A DNA stretch of 64,000 nucleotides from CAVPLM01 sp963713545 (GCA_963713545.1 CAVQME010000001.1:310001-374000); one strand, 5' to 3'; numbered from the stretch's first letter, positions 51,126 to 59,374 are shown. Notes: a model not told the origin generated them from the sequence alone. Made by a program: numbers and translations.

Positions 51126-52046
51126 CTACCGCCGCAGAGTCTCGTCAACGAGCCGTACGCCCGCCTTGAGTTGCTCCGCCGAGCATTCGAGCGCCGCCCG
51201 CTCGTCCGGTGCGAGGTCCCATTCCAGGATCTCTTGTATCCCTGTCTTGCCCAGCCTGATCGGAACGCCCATGCTCAGTCCCTGCTGGCCGTATTCGCCC
51301 TCCAAGACCGCGGAACCGGCAAGGATGTCTCCCGTGTCGTTGACGATGGCTCTCGTCAGCGCGGCCAGCCCGACGGCGCACGTCCAGCCCGAGGTCCGCC
51401 CGGCCTTCAGCCCCTCGAACCGCTCGAAGAACCTGGGGTGCTCGTCCCGTATCGCCTGCTTTTCCGCCTCGGTGAACGAGGCAGGCCGACCATCGATGCG
51501 CACCGAGCTGAAGAGCGGCACCTGCGTAAAACCGTGCTCGCCGATCGCAAGAGCCTCGACCCGGCTGGTCTCGACCCCCTTCACCCGAGCCACGAACTGA
51601 CGGAACCGCAGTGTGTCGTTGAGCGAGTAGCCGATGAGCTGCCGGCGGTCGAAACCGCCGGTCAGCCAGGTGGCGTAGTTGAGGGCATCCACCGGATTGG
51701 CGGCCGTGATGACGACTGCGTTCGGGCAATGCCGCCGAAGCTGAAGAGCGGTGTCCCGAGCCAAGTGGACATTCTTGATGAGCATCTCACTGCGGTCGGC
51801 GGTGATGTCCTGGTGCAGCCCTGCGGCATTGATCACCACGTCCGTGCCAGCGGTGTCGTCGTACCCGCCGGATTTCACTTTGACGTTCAGCGCAGCCACT
51901 GCAGTGCTGAGGTCCATAGCATGGTGCTCGGCGACGTTCTCGCGCACGTCGATCAGCACGATCTCTTCGGCCAGCCCCGAGGCGGCTATGTGGAACGCAG
52001 CCGACATTCCCACCCAACCCGCGGCGCCAATGATAGTGATCTTCAT
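51126..52046 (-). CDS. Malate/lactate dehydrogenase family protein with atypical specificity loop
   Basis: A 306-residue NAD-dependent 2-hydroxyacid dehydrogenase. Seen: KITIIGAAGWVGMSAAFHIA (dinucleotide loop), VVINAAGLHQDITADRSEML, ITAANPVDALNYATW, LIGYSLNDTLRFRQFVARV (substrate Arg) and LAIGEHGFTQVPLFSSV (catalytic His). The specificity loop after NAAG (LHQDITADR) matches neither the LDH (Q.PGETR) nor the MDH (R.PGMSR) form and is one residue longer, so substrate is uncertain. Start ATG 52046 after GAGGGG. It lies 141 bases after the preceding dehydrogenase gene, with a hairpin between. Confidence 0.85.
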   Translation of the reverse strand: MKITIIGAAGWVGMSAAFHIAASGLAEEIVLIDVRENVAEHHAMDLSTAVAALNVKVKSGGYDDTAGTDVVINAAGLHQDITADRSEMLIKNVHLARDTALQLRRHCPNAVVITAANPVDALNYATWLTGGFDRRQLIGYSLNDTLRFRQFVARVKGVETSRVEALAIGEHGFTQVPLFSSVRIDGRPASFTEAEKQAIRDEHPRFFERFEGLKAGRTSGWTCAVGLAALTRAIVNDTGDILAGSAVLEGEYGQQGLSMGVPIRLGKTGIQEILEWDLAPDERAALECSAEQLKAGVRLVDETLRR

Positions 52047-52160
52047 TGCCCGACCCCTCACTTGCTCGTGTCTGAACGGACTCCTTGTTCCATGACCGAC
52101 GGCGCCTCACCAGAGAACTGCGTGGGCCGGGCTACGCGGAGCCAGCCCGAGTTGCACCTC

Positions 52161-52182
52161 GAAGGCGGCCCCGCAAGGGGGC
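52161..52182 (-). terminator. Hairpin between the two dehydrogenase genes
   Basis: GGCGGCCCC and GGGGGCGCC pair at eight of nine positions around a GCAA-type loop. On the minus strand it is just past the stop of the 6PGDH-like gene and is followed by only TT. It could be a weak terminator or processing site inside the operon. Confidence 0.35.
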
Positions 52183-52187
52183 GCCTG

Positions 52188-53078
52188 TCAGGCCCTTGGT
52201 TCCAACCCTGCCTGCTTCTCCAGGTCCAGGATCACCGCGGAGTAGTCCTTCCATTCCAAGCCGGCCTGCAGGCTTCGTTCGTAGAGCTCCCGGACATACG
52301 TGGTCGCCGGCATCTCCACTCCCACGCCCTGCGCCGCGATGAGCGCCAGGTCGACGTCCTTGACGATGTTGTGCATGCTCATGGCCGGGTGATCGTAGTC
52401 GCGTTCGAGCAACAGAGGGATCTTGGTCTTGACCACGCCCGAGCCGACCGCGCTGTTACCCAACACCTCGAGCATCAGGCCCCAGTCGAGCCCGGCCTTC
52501 TCTCCCATTACAAGTCCCTCGGCCCACACCTGCATGGTGCCGGCAATCATCATCTGATGGATGAGCTTCAGATAGCGGGAGTGCTCTCCCGGACCGACGT
52601 AGTACCTCGTTTCGCCCAACACGGCGAGAACCGGGTCGGCCGTCTCGAACACGGCCCGGTCGCCGGAAGCGAGGATGGTCAGCTTCCCGGCTTCGGCCAC
52701 CACCATGGTGCCGCTCACCGGAGCCCGCAAGAACCCGACGCCGCGGGATTCGAGCTCGACGGCGATCTCAGCCGACTCGGCCGGAGCGATGGTGGCGAAA
52801 TCGACGAACAGTCCGGGTAGCGGATCAGCCTCGAGCACGCCGCCCGGTCCCAGGAGGACGCTCTTGAGGGCCGGGCCGTCGGTGAGGTTGCTGAGGACCA
52901 TATCCTTGCCGGCCGCCGCTTCGGCGGGCGAAGCCGCGACGGCGGCGCCCTTCTCTGCGAGAGGGATCGTCTTCTCGGGCGTGCGGTTCCAGACCGTGAC
53001 CTCGTGACCTGCAGCCAGGAGGCGGGCCGACATACGCGAGCCCATGACACCCATGCCGAGAAAACCTATGCGAGTCAC
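52188..53078 (-). CDS. 3-hydroxyisobutyrate dehydrogenase-like NAD(P) enzyme
   Basis: A 296-residue beta-hydroxyacid dehydrogenase. Seen: TRIGFLGMGVMGSRMSARLL (dinucleotide motif), VTVWNRTPEK, VDFATIAPAESAEIA, APVSGTMVVAEAGKLTILAS (substrate-binding loop with SGT in place of the usual SGG) and the catalytic Lys in LKLIHQMM, where most relatives have N at the fourth position after K. The C-terminal helical domain is intact. Substrate unknown. It starts about 50 bases after the isochorismatase-fold gene in the molybdoenzyme operon. Confidence 0.85.
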   Translation of the reverse strand: MTRIGFLGMGVMGSRMSARLLAAGHEVTVWNRTPEKTIPLAEKGAAVAASPAEAAAGKDMVLSNLTDGPALKSVLLGPGGVLEADPLPGLFVDFATIAPAESAEIAVELESRGVGFLRAPVSGTMVVAEAGKLTILASGDRAVFETADPVLAVLGETRYYVGPGEHSRYLKLIHQMMIAGTMQVWAEGLVMGEKAGLDWGLMLEVLGNSAVGSGVVKTKIPLLLERDYDHPAMSMHNIVKDVDLALIAAQGVGVEMPATTYVRELYERSLQAGLEWKDYSAVILDLEKQAGLEPRA

Positions 53079-53128
53079 CGATCCACCTCCAACTCAGCCG
53101 TGGCGCAGCTCCGCCGCTCCGTGCCCCA

Positions 53129-53707
53129 TCAGCCGCCGAGCGCGGCCAGCACCTCCGCCGTCTTGCGTACCCGTCCGATGCGCGGGAAGACCGTGCTCAT
53201 GACGAAGGCGTGCTCTTTGTCGGACCGGGCTGCGATGGCGTCCTCCACCAGAACCTGATTGTATCCTCGCTCGTATGCTTCGCGGGCCGTCGACTCGATG
53301 GCGATGTTGGCCGAGATGCCTGAGACCACGAGGGTGTCCACTCCTCGCCGGCGGAGTTGCAGATCCAACTCGGTGCCGTAGAAGGCGCCCCACTGCCGCT
53401 TGGTGATCACGCAGTCCCCAGGCTCTGGACCCAACTCCGGAGCGAGCTCGGCCCAGTCGGGCGGTCGCTCCGCCGGCGAGAGCGCCGGCAGGTCGGATAG
53501 CGGATGCAGCGCATCGCCCCCATCAGGGGAAGGCGTCACCCGCACCAGTACCACGAAGATGCCCGCAGCGCGCGCGGCCCGGCATAGGGCCGCCGCGCGC
53601 TCCACCACCTCGGCCGCGGAGTAGGGCGCGGCCGGCAACGCGAGGATCCCTCGCTGCAGGTCGATGACTATCAGCGCAGTCCTGGCCGGATCCAACGTCA
53701 GTTCCAC
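53129..53707 (-). CDS. Isochorismatase-fold hydrolase lacking the catalytic Cys
   Basis: A 192-residue product from GTG 53707 with GGAGG five bases upstream. The fold signature is present: TALIVIDLQRGIL (Asp), ITKRQWGAFYGTELD (Lys) and VSGISANIAIESTAREAYER. The position normally holding the nucleophile Cys (T.VCVESTAR) is Ala here. This is seen in the YecD/PhzD-like branch, which is not an amidohydrolase of the usual cysteine type. So it may act by acid-base catalysis on a vinyl-ether or be non-catalytic. It is the fifth gene of the operon. Confidence 0.82.
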   Translation of the reverse strand: MELTLDPARTALIVIDLQRGILALPAAPYSAAEVVERAAALCRAARAAGIFVVLVRVTPSPDGGDALHPLSDLPALSPAERPPDWAELAPELGPEPGDCVITKRQWGAFYGTELDLQLRRRGVDTLVVSGISANIAIESTAREAYERGYNQVLVEDAIAARSDKEHAFVMSTVFPRIGRVRKTAEVLAALGG

Positions 53708-53767
53708 GGAAGCCTCCAAAACATCGAGCAGCACTGTCGCACATAGACTCTCACGAAGGCTGCGCGC

Positions 53768-54664
53768 TCACGAGGTCTTCGCCTTCACGAGCGGCACGTA
53801 GGTACCGGCCGAGTTCATGCTGTACTTGTACGCGAGATCGCCAAGGAGGGAGGCGATCCCGGCGACGAGCAATCCTGGCGCACCGATGGACGCCGGATAG
53901 CTGGCTATGGCCAGCGCCACGGGGATGATGATACCCAGCACCAGCACCCCTCCGAAGAAGATCCAGGCGAGCCGGCCGTGGGCCAGGGTCCCGAGGGAAT
54001 GCCGGACGGTGCTGTCACTGCTGCCCATGGACAACTCGAGGAGGAAGAGGAAGATCGCGGCCGCCGTGGCTGCGAGCCACCAGGTTTGAGCAGTCGTGCT
54101 CTCCGTATCCGGCGACACAAAGGCAAGGCTTACGAAGGCCAGGGCGGCACCCCCGCGCAACCCGATGGCGATGTAGGTGACCGGTAGCAGGGGCGAGTTC
54201 CACAGAGGGACCGCCCGAGAAGTCGCGTAGACGAAGCCCTTGTAGAGGAAGATCCCCGCCATCCCGATCAGCGATAGCACCAGCATCACGATCGAGAAGG
54301 CCCCGCTGGTGCTCCAGGCCCCGTAGGTCCCGGCGAGATAGAGCGCGGCGGTCGGGACGAACACCAGCATGGACCACAGACCCCGGCTGATCCACGAGCT
54401 TTGCGGCCGCCGCATCATCTTCCAGGCCCGCTCCGGATGGCCCAAGAAGGCCAAGTGGACGATGCCCCCAACTACCACAAAGGCGAGACCCAGAGTCAGC
54501 GTGAGCCGCAGGTCGAGCAGGAGCCCCAGCAGCCATGCGCCGGCGCCGGCGCCTGAGAGGAAGTGGGCGAGGACCAAAGCGAAGGCCCGGCCCTCGGCCC
54601 AGACCCTCTCTGGCCGGTAGACGGCCTCGAGATCCGAATAGATGGTAAGTGTCGATTGGCTCAT
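53768..54664 (-). CDS. NrfD/PsrC-type quinone-reactive membrane subunit
   Basis: A 298-residue protein with eight hydrophobic helices. Seen: HFLSGAGAGAWLLGLLLDL at the first helix, LGHPERAWKMMRRPQSSWIS plus RG, and FLYKGFVYATSRAVPLWNSP, all typical of NrfD/PsrC anchors. It would exchange electrons between quinone and the Fe-S subunit. Its ATG overlaps the stop of the ferredoxin gene by four bases. Confidence 0.85.
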   Translation of the reverse strand: MSQSTLTIYSDLEAVYRPERVWAEGRAFALVLAHFLSGAGAGAWLLGLLLDLRLTLTLGLAFVVVGGIVHLAFLGHPERAWKMMRRPQSSWISRGLWSMLVFVPTAALYLAGTYGAWSTSGAFSIVMLVLSLIGMAGIFLYKGFVYATSRAVPLWNSPLLPVTYIAIGLRGGAALAFVSLAFVSPDTESTTAQTWWLAATAAAIFLFLLELSMGSSDSTVRHSLGTLAHGRLAWIFFGGVLVLGIIIPVALAIASYPASIGAPGLLVAGIASLLGDLAYKYSMNSAGTYVPLVKAKTS

Positions 54665-55305
54665 CGAGACTCCTTGGCCGGTCTTTCGGCGGGCAGGTAG
54701 TACACCGAAGGATCGTTACCCTGCTCCGGCAGCAACTGGAACCCGGCGTCGCGCTTGATCAGCATGCTCACATCGCTCTCCGGATCGTCCAGATCGCCAA
54801 AGATACGGGCTACCGCGGGACAGTTCGCCACGCAGGCCGGTTCCTGCCCCCGTGCCAGGCGCTCGGTGCAGAAATCGCACTTCTCCACCGTGCCTTCGTT
54901 GTGTTCCGCGTAGCCCACCTGCTCGTAGGGCGTCAGACCCTGGCCCGGGTAGTACTCCCGGATCCGGTCGAGATAGTACCGGGCGTGGTAGGGGCAAGCC
55001 GTCATGCAGGCTTTGCAGCCCACGCACTTTTCCGCGTCGATGATGACGATGCCGTCCTCATCGCGCTTGTGCGTGGCTCCCGTGGGACAGACTTCCACGC
55101 AACTCGGTTCGTCGCAGTGATTGCAGAGCATGGGAAGGTACACCTGGCGGGCGTTCGGATACTCGCCCTGTTCCACCCGAAAGGCCCAGGCATACAGTAC
55201 GCCGGGCGGCGTGGCGTTCTCCGATTTACACGCCACCTGGCACGCATAGCAGCTGATGCACCGTTTAAGGTCTATGACCATTCCGTATCTCATGAGAGCA
55301 CTCAT
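54661..55305 (-). CDS. Four-cluster ferredoxin subunit of molybdoenzyme (PsrB/DmsB type)
   Basis: A 214-residue electron-transfer subunit with 16 Cys in four groups: CISCYACQVAC, CNHCDEPSCVEVC, CVGCKACMTAC, and CDFC...CVANC. This is the standard four [4Fe-4S] arrangement for passing electrons between a molybdopterin subunit and an NrfD-type anchor. No signal peptide, so it should sit on the cytoplasmic face. Start ATG 55305; the ATG at 55293 is an alternative. It follows the catalytic subunit by 36 bases. Confidence 0.93.
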   Translation of the reverse strand: MSALMRYGMVIDLKRCISCYACQVACKSENATPPGVLYAWAFRVEQGEYPNARQVYLPMLCNHCDEPSCVEVCPTGATHKRDEDGIVIIDAEKCVGCKACMTACPYHARYYLDRIREYYPGQGLTPYEQVGYAEHNEGTVEKCDFCTERLARGQEPACVANCPAVARIFGDLDDPESDVSMLIKRDAGFQLLPEQGNDPSVYYLPAERPAKESR

Positions 55306-55341
55306 CTCCTTTCCAAGAGGCAGGCGTGGAGAGCCTTACTG

Positions 55342-57918
55342 TTAGGGCCCTGCCACCTTCGTCACCTTGACCTTCACACACAGATCGAGGTTCAAGGAGA
55401 GGGTGTCCATGTGGTCGAAATCCTGTTTGAGCAGACGGTTAAAGTTGACTCCCTTGCCGGGCTTGCTCGCCAGAGGGAGCCCTTTGGCCCAGTGCCCTCC
55501 GTGGCCGGACATCGCCACCACCGCCGGATGGACGGCCTGGGTGACACGAGCCCGTCCCCGTACCGTCTTGCCGTTGGCAGCGGACTCGAGTTCGACCCAA
55601 TCGCCGTCCTTGATCCCCTTCTTGGCTGCGGTGTCGGTGTTGATGTTGATTGCGCTCGCATAGGTGTCGATGGCCGCGACTTCGTCGAGCCAGGCGTTGT
55701 CGCCCGTCATCGTGAACGACTCGAAGGGTACCCGGAAGTAGATGGCAGTGAGATCGAACTCCGGCCTTGACTCCGTATGCGAACTGCAGGGCCGCCAATC
55801 CGGGTAGGGCTGGTAGTCCTCAAGGTCCAACTCCGAGAAGAGACCGGTCTCCCGCTGGATGTCTTCGAGTGTCTCCCGGAAAGTGAGGAAATGCTCGAAG
55901 TAGATGGGGATCCTCGTGTCCACGAATGAATGCCAGTAGACTTCCTCAGCCTTCTTGGGCCAGGCGAGGATGCCGTGCGCCTTCATCCACTCCAGGTCGA
56001 ACTGGTCTCCGAACCACGACTTGTAGCGCCGGTCTACCAGGTCCTCCAACGCATACTTCTTGTCCGACTCGAGCAAATGTGGCTCGCGGAACGCGAAAGA
56101 CACATTGATGATCGCGTTGATGTCCGGCGTGAGGCCTACTCCCTCGGCCAGTTCCAGGATGACGCTGCTCGCCGAGCGGCGCTCGGCGATGGGCCCGATG
56201 ACCGGCTGGCGCAAGGGGTACGACCAGTAGTCGGTGGCACAGCCATTGGCCATCCAGTCGGCGTTGATGTCAAGCCGTTCCAGGTAGCTGGTATCCGGAA
56301 GCACGATGTCCGAGAGCTCTGCCGACTCATCCAGGAAGATGTTGAAGTTGACCGTGAACACGTCCTTGAAGAAACCCTCGATCTTCTCGGGATCCGAGAG
56401 GCTCATGGCGAAGTTGGTGGCCACCATCAGATGGATGGCCGGCTTGTAGTCGATGCCGTACTTCTCCGGCTCCTGAGCGACCAGCGGCAGCATGGGGGTG
56501 TTGCCGTGAGATGGAGGGATGAGCTGAGCCAGACCGAGATCGAACGGCTTCTTGGGATATACGGGAGGCCACGGCTGGGACGGCGGGACCACCCACCTGC
56601 CGGTGACCAGCAGCCCGTCCGGTCCGTCCGACGGCGACCACTTGGGAAAGCCAGTCTCCGGGTGGCCTACCGAGCGCGCGTTGATGCCAACGTAGCTTCC
56701 GGGAACCGAACGCACTCCCACCGCCGCGCTCAGAAGCTCCAGAGCCGTCGAGGTCAGGGCAGAATGGCGATGGGCCTGCGGTCCCTTGAAGTAGGCCAGC
56801 GCCACCGGCCGGTAAGGTAGCTCGTGCCCTTCGACGGTGATAGTGTCACCGATGCGGGCTTCTTCTCCGAACTCGCGCGCGAGTCTGCGGATGGCGCCAG
56901 CCGGCACGTCGCTGATCTCGGCTGCCATCTCGGGTGTGTACTTCTTCACATGCTCCTTGATGACCGTGAACGCGCTCCGCACACGCTCCCCGTCGATCGT
57001 CTCGTCCACCTCGAGGGCTACATGCTGGAAGGACGCGTCGTATGCCTTGGCGCGACCCTCCACCGAGTCCCACATCTGCGGCTGGCCATCTGCATCCCTG
57101 AAGTAATGGCCGTCCTCCTTCACTAAATAGGGACCGTTAGTCTCGTGCTCAAGGTAGTGAGCGTCGTAGACGCCGTACTCATTGAGGAGCAGGTTGACCA
57201 TGGCCAGAGCCACCGCCGCATCCGTTCCAGGGATGATGGGGACCCACTCGTCCGCGCTCTGCGCGGGCATGCCCATCCAGGGGTCCAGCACGACATGCTT
57301 CATGCCGCGAGCCCGTGCCTCGGCCATCTTGCGAACCGTGGTGTTGACCCCGTAGTAGGCCCCGGTACCGACCGGGACTCCGAAATTGAGGAAGTAGTTG
57401 CAGTAGTTATAATCGGGCTGCGACACCCAAGAAGCGTGGGTCAGCCCCCCGATGAAGTGTTTGCCGCTCGCGCAGTGGTTCCCGGCGCCCCCCACGAAGA
57501 TATTCGGTGTGCCGTAGGCCACCGCGAAGGCTTCGAGCATGTACGATTGCGGTCCGCCATTGACTCCGAAGCTTGCGACCAACTTGCGAGGGTCGTCCTC
57601 CCGCACCTCCCGAAGCTTCGCCGCGATGGTCTCGAGCGCCTCCTCCCAGCTTATCCGCTCCCATTTGGGATCGATACCCCGCCCCTTCTCGGGGTTGGTC
57701 CGCTTGAGAGGGTAGTTCAGGCGATTGGGGTCGTAGAGGATGTTGATGCCGCTCAAGCCGCGGGCGCAGATGCGCCCCTGGGTAAGGGGGTCATCCGGGT
57801 TGCCCTCGATCTTGGTGATCACCCCGTCGACACGGTGCGCTTTGATCGGGCAGAACGAGAAGCAACTGGCGCACACCGTGGGGATCCATACATCTTCCTT
57901 GACTCTTTCAGCTTCCAT
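55342..57918 (-). CDS. Molybdopterin oxidoreductase catalytic subunit (Psr/Phs-like)
   Basis: An 858-residue DMSO-reductase-family enzyme. Residues C16, C19, C23 and C51 (VCASCFSFC...RICARG) bind a [4Fe-4S] cluster. Then come YPLKR, WERISWEEALETIAAKL, and GNHCASGK with C149 as the likely Mo/W ligand. Cofactor-binding blocks follow (LDPWMGMPAQSADEWVPIIP, GTDAAVALAMVNLLL) and a C-terminal aspartate-decarboxylase-fold domain. GGAGG precedes ATG 57918. There is no twin-arginine signal, so the catalytic site is cytoplasmic. With the four-cluster ferredoxin and NrfD anchor it forms a complex like polysulfide/thiosulfate reductase; the substrate cannot be told from sequence. Confidence 0.9.
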   Translation of the reverse strand: MEAERVKEDVWIPTVCASCFSFCPIKAHRVDGVITKIEGNPDDPLTQGRICARGLSGINILYDPNRLNYPLKRTNPEKGRGIDPKWERISWEEALETIAAKLREVREDDPRKLVASFGVNGGPQSYMLEAFAVAYGTPNIFVGGAGNHCASGKHFIGGLTHASWVSQPDYNYCNYFLNFGVPVGTGAYYGVNTTVRKMAEARARGMKHVVLDPWMGMPAQSADEWVPIIPGTDAAVALAMVNLLLNEYGVYDAHYLEHETNGPYLVKEDGHYFRDADGQPQMWDSVEGRAKAYDASFQHVALEVDETIDGERVRSAFTVIKEHVKKYTPEMAAEISDVPAGAIRRLAREFGEEARIGDTITVEGHELPYRPVALAYFKGPQAHRHSALTSTALELLSAAVGVRSVPGSYVGINARSVGHPETGFPKWSPSDGPDGLLVTGRWVVPPSQPWPPVYPKKPFDLGLAQLIPPSHGNTPMLPLVAQEPEKYGIDYKPAIHLMVATNFAMSLSDPEKIEGFFKDVFTVNFNIFLDESAELSDIVLPDTSYLERLDINADWMANGCATDYWSYPLRQPVIGPIAERRSASSVILELAEGVGLTPDINAIINVSFAFREPHLLESDKKYALEDLVDRRYKSWFGDQFDLEWMKAHGILAWPKKAEEVYWHSFVDTRIPIYFEHFLTFRETLEDIQRETGLFSELDLEDYQPYPDWRPCSSHTESRPEFDLTAIYFRVPFESFTMTGDNAWLDEVAAIDTYASAININTDTAAKKGIKDGDWVELESAANGKTVRGRARVTQAVHPAVVAMSGHGGHWAKGLPLASKPGKGVNFNRLLKQDFDHMDTLSLNLDLCVKVKVTKVAGP

Positions 57919-57960
57919 GCGACCTCCTCCGTGTGGCCGGTTTGACGAAGCACTTACAGC

Positions 57961-57993
57961 GGTGCTCCGGGGCTGCGAGGCCCCCGGAGCACC
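57961..57993. repeat. Perfect 12-bp hairpin between the moaD-like and catalytic genes
   Basis: GGTGCTCCGGGG and CCCCGGAGCACC pair fully around a nine-base loop. Neither side has a T-run. It lies in the 86-base spacer inside the operon and may tune the ratio of the small MoaD-like protein to the enzyme (inference). Confidence 0.55.
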
Positions 57994-58004
57994 GAGAGAG
58001 CGCG

Positions 58005-58304
58005 CTAGCCACCGCCCGCCGCCGCGAAGACGATGATCCGTACCGCCTTCTCTTCACCGGCCGGCAAAGGCCGGCTCAGATCGTCGACCGGCTTGCCGCC
58101 GCAATACACCTTGACGTGGCTCAGCAGGCCCCGACTCCCGAACAGCCGTTCTCGAAAAGCCGGACCGTACCGTTCCGCCAACTCCTCCAGGACGTCCCCG
58201 AACGTGAGGCCCTCCCGGTCGGGCAGTCGGACCTCGAGGTTCGCATCCCGTACGAGGTCACGGACCACGCCATAGAGTTCGATCTTGACGACTACCTCCT
58301 GCAT
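58005..58304 (-). CDS. MoaD/ThiS-family sulfur carrier protein
   Basis: A 99-residue ubiquitin-like protein ending in AAAGGG; the C-terminal Gly pair is the site of thiocarboxylation in MoaD and ThiS. Seen: KIELYGVVRDLVRDANLEVR at the start, LTFGDVLEELAERYGPAFRE, VKVYCGGKPVDDLSRPL and EKAVRIIVFAA. As first gene of a molybdo/tungsto-enzyme operon it is probably the dedicated sulfur donor for pterin cofactor synthesis, rather than a thiamine protein. Start ATG 58304. It is directly behind the TetR-type operator and promoter. Confidence 0.82.
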   Translation of the reverse strand: MQEVVVKIELYGVVRDLVRDANLEVRLPDREGLTFGDVLEELAERYGPAFRERLFGSRGLLSHVKVYCGGKPVDDLSRPLPAGEEKAVRIIVFAAAGGG

Positions 58305-58427
58305 CCGTCCACGATACCGCTTATGGCAGCGGCTCTAGCGGTCGTTGGACATCGGTCTGCGAAGCCATCTTAATGGTGAAGACCTTCATGTCGACCTCGG
58401 TCTCCCCTCCTGCGCTCGGTCAGCCGT

Positions 58428-58460
58428 GGATAGCGAACGCTAAGTTAGTGTCCGCTATCC
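58428..58460. promoter_or_regulatory. 33-bp palindrome, probable TetR operator
   Basis: Arms GGATAGCGAACGCTAA (58428-58443) and TTAGTGTCCGCTATCC (58445-58460) around one central G; 14 of 16 positions pair. It abuts the -10 box of the minus-strand promoter at 58461 and so covers the transcription start. The TetR gene is the next gene upstream. A bound dimer would block the promoter of the moaD-molybdoenzyme operon. Confidence 0.8.
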
Positions 58461-58490
58461 CTTATAGAACATGAGGGATGCCCGTGTCAA
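58461..58490 (-). promoter_or_regulatory. Promoter of the moaD-molybdoenzyme operon
   Basis: On the minus strand: TTGACA (58485-58490, perfect), 18-base spacer, TATAAG (58461-58466). The predicted start falls inside the adjacent palindrome. The leader to the MoaD-like ATG is about 150 bases. Confidence 0.75.
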
Positions 58491-58557
58491 CAGTGCGGGG
58501 TCTGACAGAAAGACGGGGAACGCGAAAGGACCCGAGAGAGGATCTGCGCTTGGAGTC

Positions 58558-59202
58558 CTAGAGCTCGACGACTATGTCGGCCATGATGCGGTCGAACATC
58601 TCCTCCGATATGCCCTCAGTCACCACCTCGGGCAGATCCATCAGCGACGAGACATCCTCGAACCAGTAGAAGCCCATGACCCGCCAAGCTGTGCGCCGGG
58701 CGTCTACGTCGTCGCGGATGCGCCCCTGGCTCTTCCCCTCCTCCACGATCGCCGCGACCGCGTCGATGACGACCAGGTTCCTGCTCCTAACCCGCTCGCG
58801 CAGGCCGGTCTCGGGCGGGGCCACCATGAATTCGAAGAGCGGATTGACGAACCCGAGCCTTTTGGCGTTGGTTTCCCTGGTGTGATATTCGCCGATCTTG
58901 CGGAGTCGCTCGACGGCATCGCTCTCATCGGAGGACCAGACAACCTCTTCGGCTCGGTCGAACACCACGTCGAGAGCGGCGAGAAGCATCTCCCGCCGGT
59001 TATCGAAGTACTTGTAAAGTGTCGGCTCGGTGACGCCGGCAGCGGCTGCGATGCGGGCGGTGGTCGCGCCTTGCACCCCGTGCTTGTCTACGAGGTTCAG
59101 CACCACCTCGATGATCTGAGCTTTGCGCTCCACCGCGGTCATGCGCGGCCGGCCGAGGTTCCGCACCTCCGCTGCATCAGGCTCGCTCGTCACTGGATCC
59201 AC
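58558..59202 (-). CDS. TetR/AcrR family transcription regulator
   Basis: About 214 residues from GTG 59202 (GGGAG nine bases upstream); ATG 59232 would add ten residues and lacks a ribosome site. The N-terminal DNA-binding domain is clear: RKAQIIEVVLNLVDKHGVQG, ATTARIAAAAGVTEPTLYKY and FDNRREMLLAALDVVFDRAE. The C-terminal ligand-binding domain is variable. It lies upstream of the molybdoenzyme operon on the same strand and is the likely owner of the palindrome at 58428-58460. It is divergent from the MFS gene. Confidence 0.9.
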   Translation of the reverse strand: MDPVTSEPDAAEVRNLGRPRMTAVERKAQIIEVVLNLVDKHGVQGATTARIAAAAGVTEPTLYKYFDNRREMLLAALDVVFDRAEEVVWSSDESDAVERLRKIGEYHTRETNAKRLGFVNPLFEFMVAPPETGLRERVRSRNLVVIDAVAAIVEEGKSQGRIRDDVDARRTAWRVMGFYWFEDVSSLMDLPEVVTEGISEEMFDRIMADIVVEL

Positions 59203-59374
59203 CGCGTGTGACTCCCGACTCCATACGGCCATCCGGCGCTGGAAAACGCCGCTTCACGACGGCGCATCGTAGCACAGTACCCCCCGGGCAACATTGCCGC
59301 GACTCCCGGCGATCGCCCAGCTTAGACACCTAGTACAATGGCACCTTCGTCAAGCACTTCGCGAGGAGTGGGCC

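Noticed and set aside
54649..55770. 373-residue plus-strand frame across the ferredoxin gene
   Set aside because: Opposes two clear Cys-motif genes and starts and ends in unrelated places.
55342..57918. Assigning a substrate such as tetrathionate, arsenate or acetylene to the first molybdoenzyme
   Set aside because: Cofactor and cluster motifs are clear, but no substrate-specific residues could be identified by eye.
59294..59374. N-terminal extension of the MFS protein
   Set aside because: Basic non-hydrophobic stretch without a ribosome site, while GTG 59375 has GAGGAG at proper spacing.
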